From Dendrolimus kikuchii (taxonomy: Eukaryota > Arthropoda > Insecta > Lepidoptera > Lasiocampidae): 64,000 bases of DNA. The notes under the pieces are model-generated. The model saw only the letters and a list, made by a program, of their open reading frames with translations, searched no databases and was not told the origin of the DNA. Made by a program: the position numbers and the translations under genes. Below are positions 62,939 to 64,000 of this stretch, in pieces. The DNA lies in contig CM034391.1 in the NCBI GenBank assembly GCA_019925095.2, forward strand, positions 26,339,051-26,403,050, given 5' to 3'. Positions within the stretch are counted from its first letter, which is position 1; every line of letters starts with the position of its first letter.

Positions 62939-63008
62939 AAATGTCGAATTTAGTTCTGAATTCAAAGTTCGGCGATTTACCACTTATTAAAGTGTTGAAT
63001 TCGCTATG

Positions 63009-63338
63009 GAGTTGGTCTGAAAGAGAGTGTCGGGGTGAAGATAAGGAAAGGAATGCTCCGGTGGTTCGGGCATGTGGAAAGAATGACTAAACAGATATAC
63101 AATGCAGAAGTGGATGGATGCAGAAGTCGTGGAAGGCCACGACACACCTTCCATGATCAAATTGGTCGTGTACTAGTAGAAGGTGATGTCAGGAGCCTTA
63201 AGAACAGACGAGCGTGCATGACAAGAGTTATGAATGTCAAAGAAGCAAGTGAGGTGTGTAAGAATAAGCCTGAATGGCGCTCTGTTGTTCGTGCCTACCC
63301 CGCAAGGGAACTGGCGTGAAGTTATGTATGTATGTATA
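63009..63338 (+). mobile_element. RTE-A 3' end
   Basis: aattcgctatg at 62998-63008 and 63339-63349 is an exact 11-bp target duplication around a 330-bp 5'-truncated copy ([17 protein letters not shown] to AYPARELA, then (TATG)n). The usual HDERM codons are missing after HVERM. Confidence 0.9.
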
Positions 63339-63504
63339 AATTCGCTATGAAATTTTTTTGAAAATGATATAGGTAACGCCTTTTTTCCACACATAATTAT
63401 GTGGTTTCTTTTCACACAACTGTTTCCATATATCTATGTTTTTTATAATATCAGTATTTTTCTTTTTTTAATATGGTTAGAGAAAATATATGTATATATA
63501 TATG

Positions 63505-63612
63505 CAGTTGTGTCCAGTTATATTTGTACTTGTGTTATACGTGTTTGTATAGTTCTAATAAATTCTATAGTAATTCCAACGGCATTTTAATTCGAGTCCC
63601 GCACTCTTAACA
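63505..63612 (+). mobile_element. LTR1 3' fragment
   Basis: ccagttatatttgtacttgt to cactcttaaca, with aataaa at about 63558. The shortest LTR1 piece. Confidence 0.6.
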
Positions 63613-63895
63613 ATATAATAGAAATAGAATATAAAAGTATAAATAATTGTCGAAAATACCATATATTTATCATTAAGAAAAGTCTAATATTATTATTTAA
63701 ATTACATATATGAGTGCGATGTACGTCACTAGATGGCGTTGTCGATTTTATATGCACACAATTGTTTGCTTAATCGCCACCTCTTTATACTTAGGGTATT
63801 TTTTTTTACAAAATTGGTTCGCGTTTTGTGGTCACGGCGGTGGCAATGTAAGTTTCATAACAATTATCAGTATGTGGCTATGTGCCGCACACAGT
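63613..63895. other. Unassigned stretch
   Basis: Two overlapping short frames of no known family. Confidence 0.2.
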
Positions 63896-64000
63896 TAGGG
63901 ATGCAACATTGCTCATAAAAAACATCGATGTTTTCAAAAGTGAAATATCGATTTTAAAAATATCGACGTTGATGAACGATATATCGATGTTTTTTTTATC
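63896..64000 (+). mobile_element. Possible hAT-like element end, cut by window edge
   Basis: tagggatgcaacattgctca followed by at least five atcgat/tatcga motifs in 90 bp. A TAGGG-type tip with clustered subterminal palindromes is hAT-like. The other end lies outside the window. Confidence 0.35.

Overview
Kind of sequence. This is eukaryotic, AT-rich, intron-and-repeat style DNA with no bacterial gene organisation, no rRNA or tRNA gene and no convincing host gene. The mobile-element mix points to an insect, most probably a moth or butterfly (Lepidoptera): a D,D34D mariner, RTE-type LINEs with (TATG)n tails, jockey-type LINEs, Penelope-like elements with a GIY-YIG endonuclease, many short Helitron-like ends, tRNA-derived SINEs with (ATT)n tails, solo LTRs and TIR elements. 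The species call is inference; no search was possible.

Layout. 0-18 kb: Helitron-like tails, an eroded LINE ORF2 end, a 28-bp minisatellite, many copies of one short retroposon (named SINE-V here), a Penelope-like copy (10.6-11.5 kb), a chimeric RTE insertion (12.6-13.0 kb), a pogo/Tigger-like element with an RTE tail inside it, and a LINE 3' end (16.8-17.3 kb). 18-35 kb: a TIR element split by a hAT-like element, a 722-bp RTE copy, an (AT)n tract, a 5'-truncated jockey RT (26.5-28.3 kb), a solo LTR and jockey 3' ends. 35-48 kb: a foldback Penelope end inside a TIR element, five LTRs counting 29 kb, Helitrons, a long palindrome and a deleted mariner split by a Penelope copy. 48-52 kb: RTE copies. 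52.9-56.5 kb: the only long open gene, a non-LTR retrotransposon (LINE-V), between two inverted copies of another repeat. 57-64 kb: LTR ends, SINEs, RTE copies and a near-complete mariner nested in a TIR element.

How the parts relate. SINE-V (about two dozen complete or partial copies) is LINE-V with its middle removed: about 190 nt of the LINE-V 5'UTR joined to its last about 110 nt. It is a non-autonomous partner, organised like trypanosome RIME/ingi. A second pattern crosses families: a 70-nt module predicted to form a hairpin plus loop-downstream pseudoknot lies near the 3' ends of a jockey LINE, a different LINE and a Penelope-like element, with compensatory base changes between copies. 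Exact target-site duplications and empty sites inside the window give a relative order for several nested insertions.
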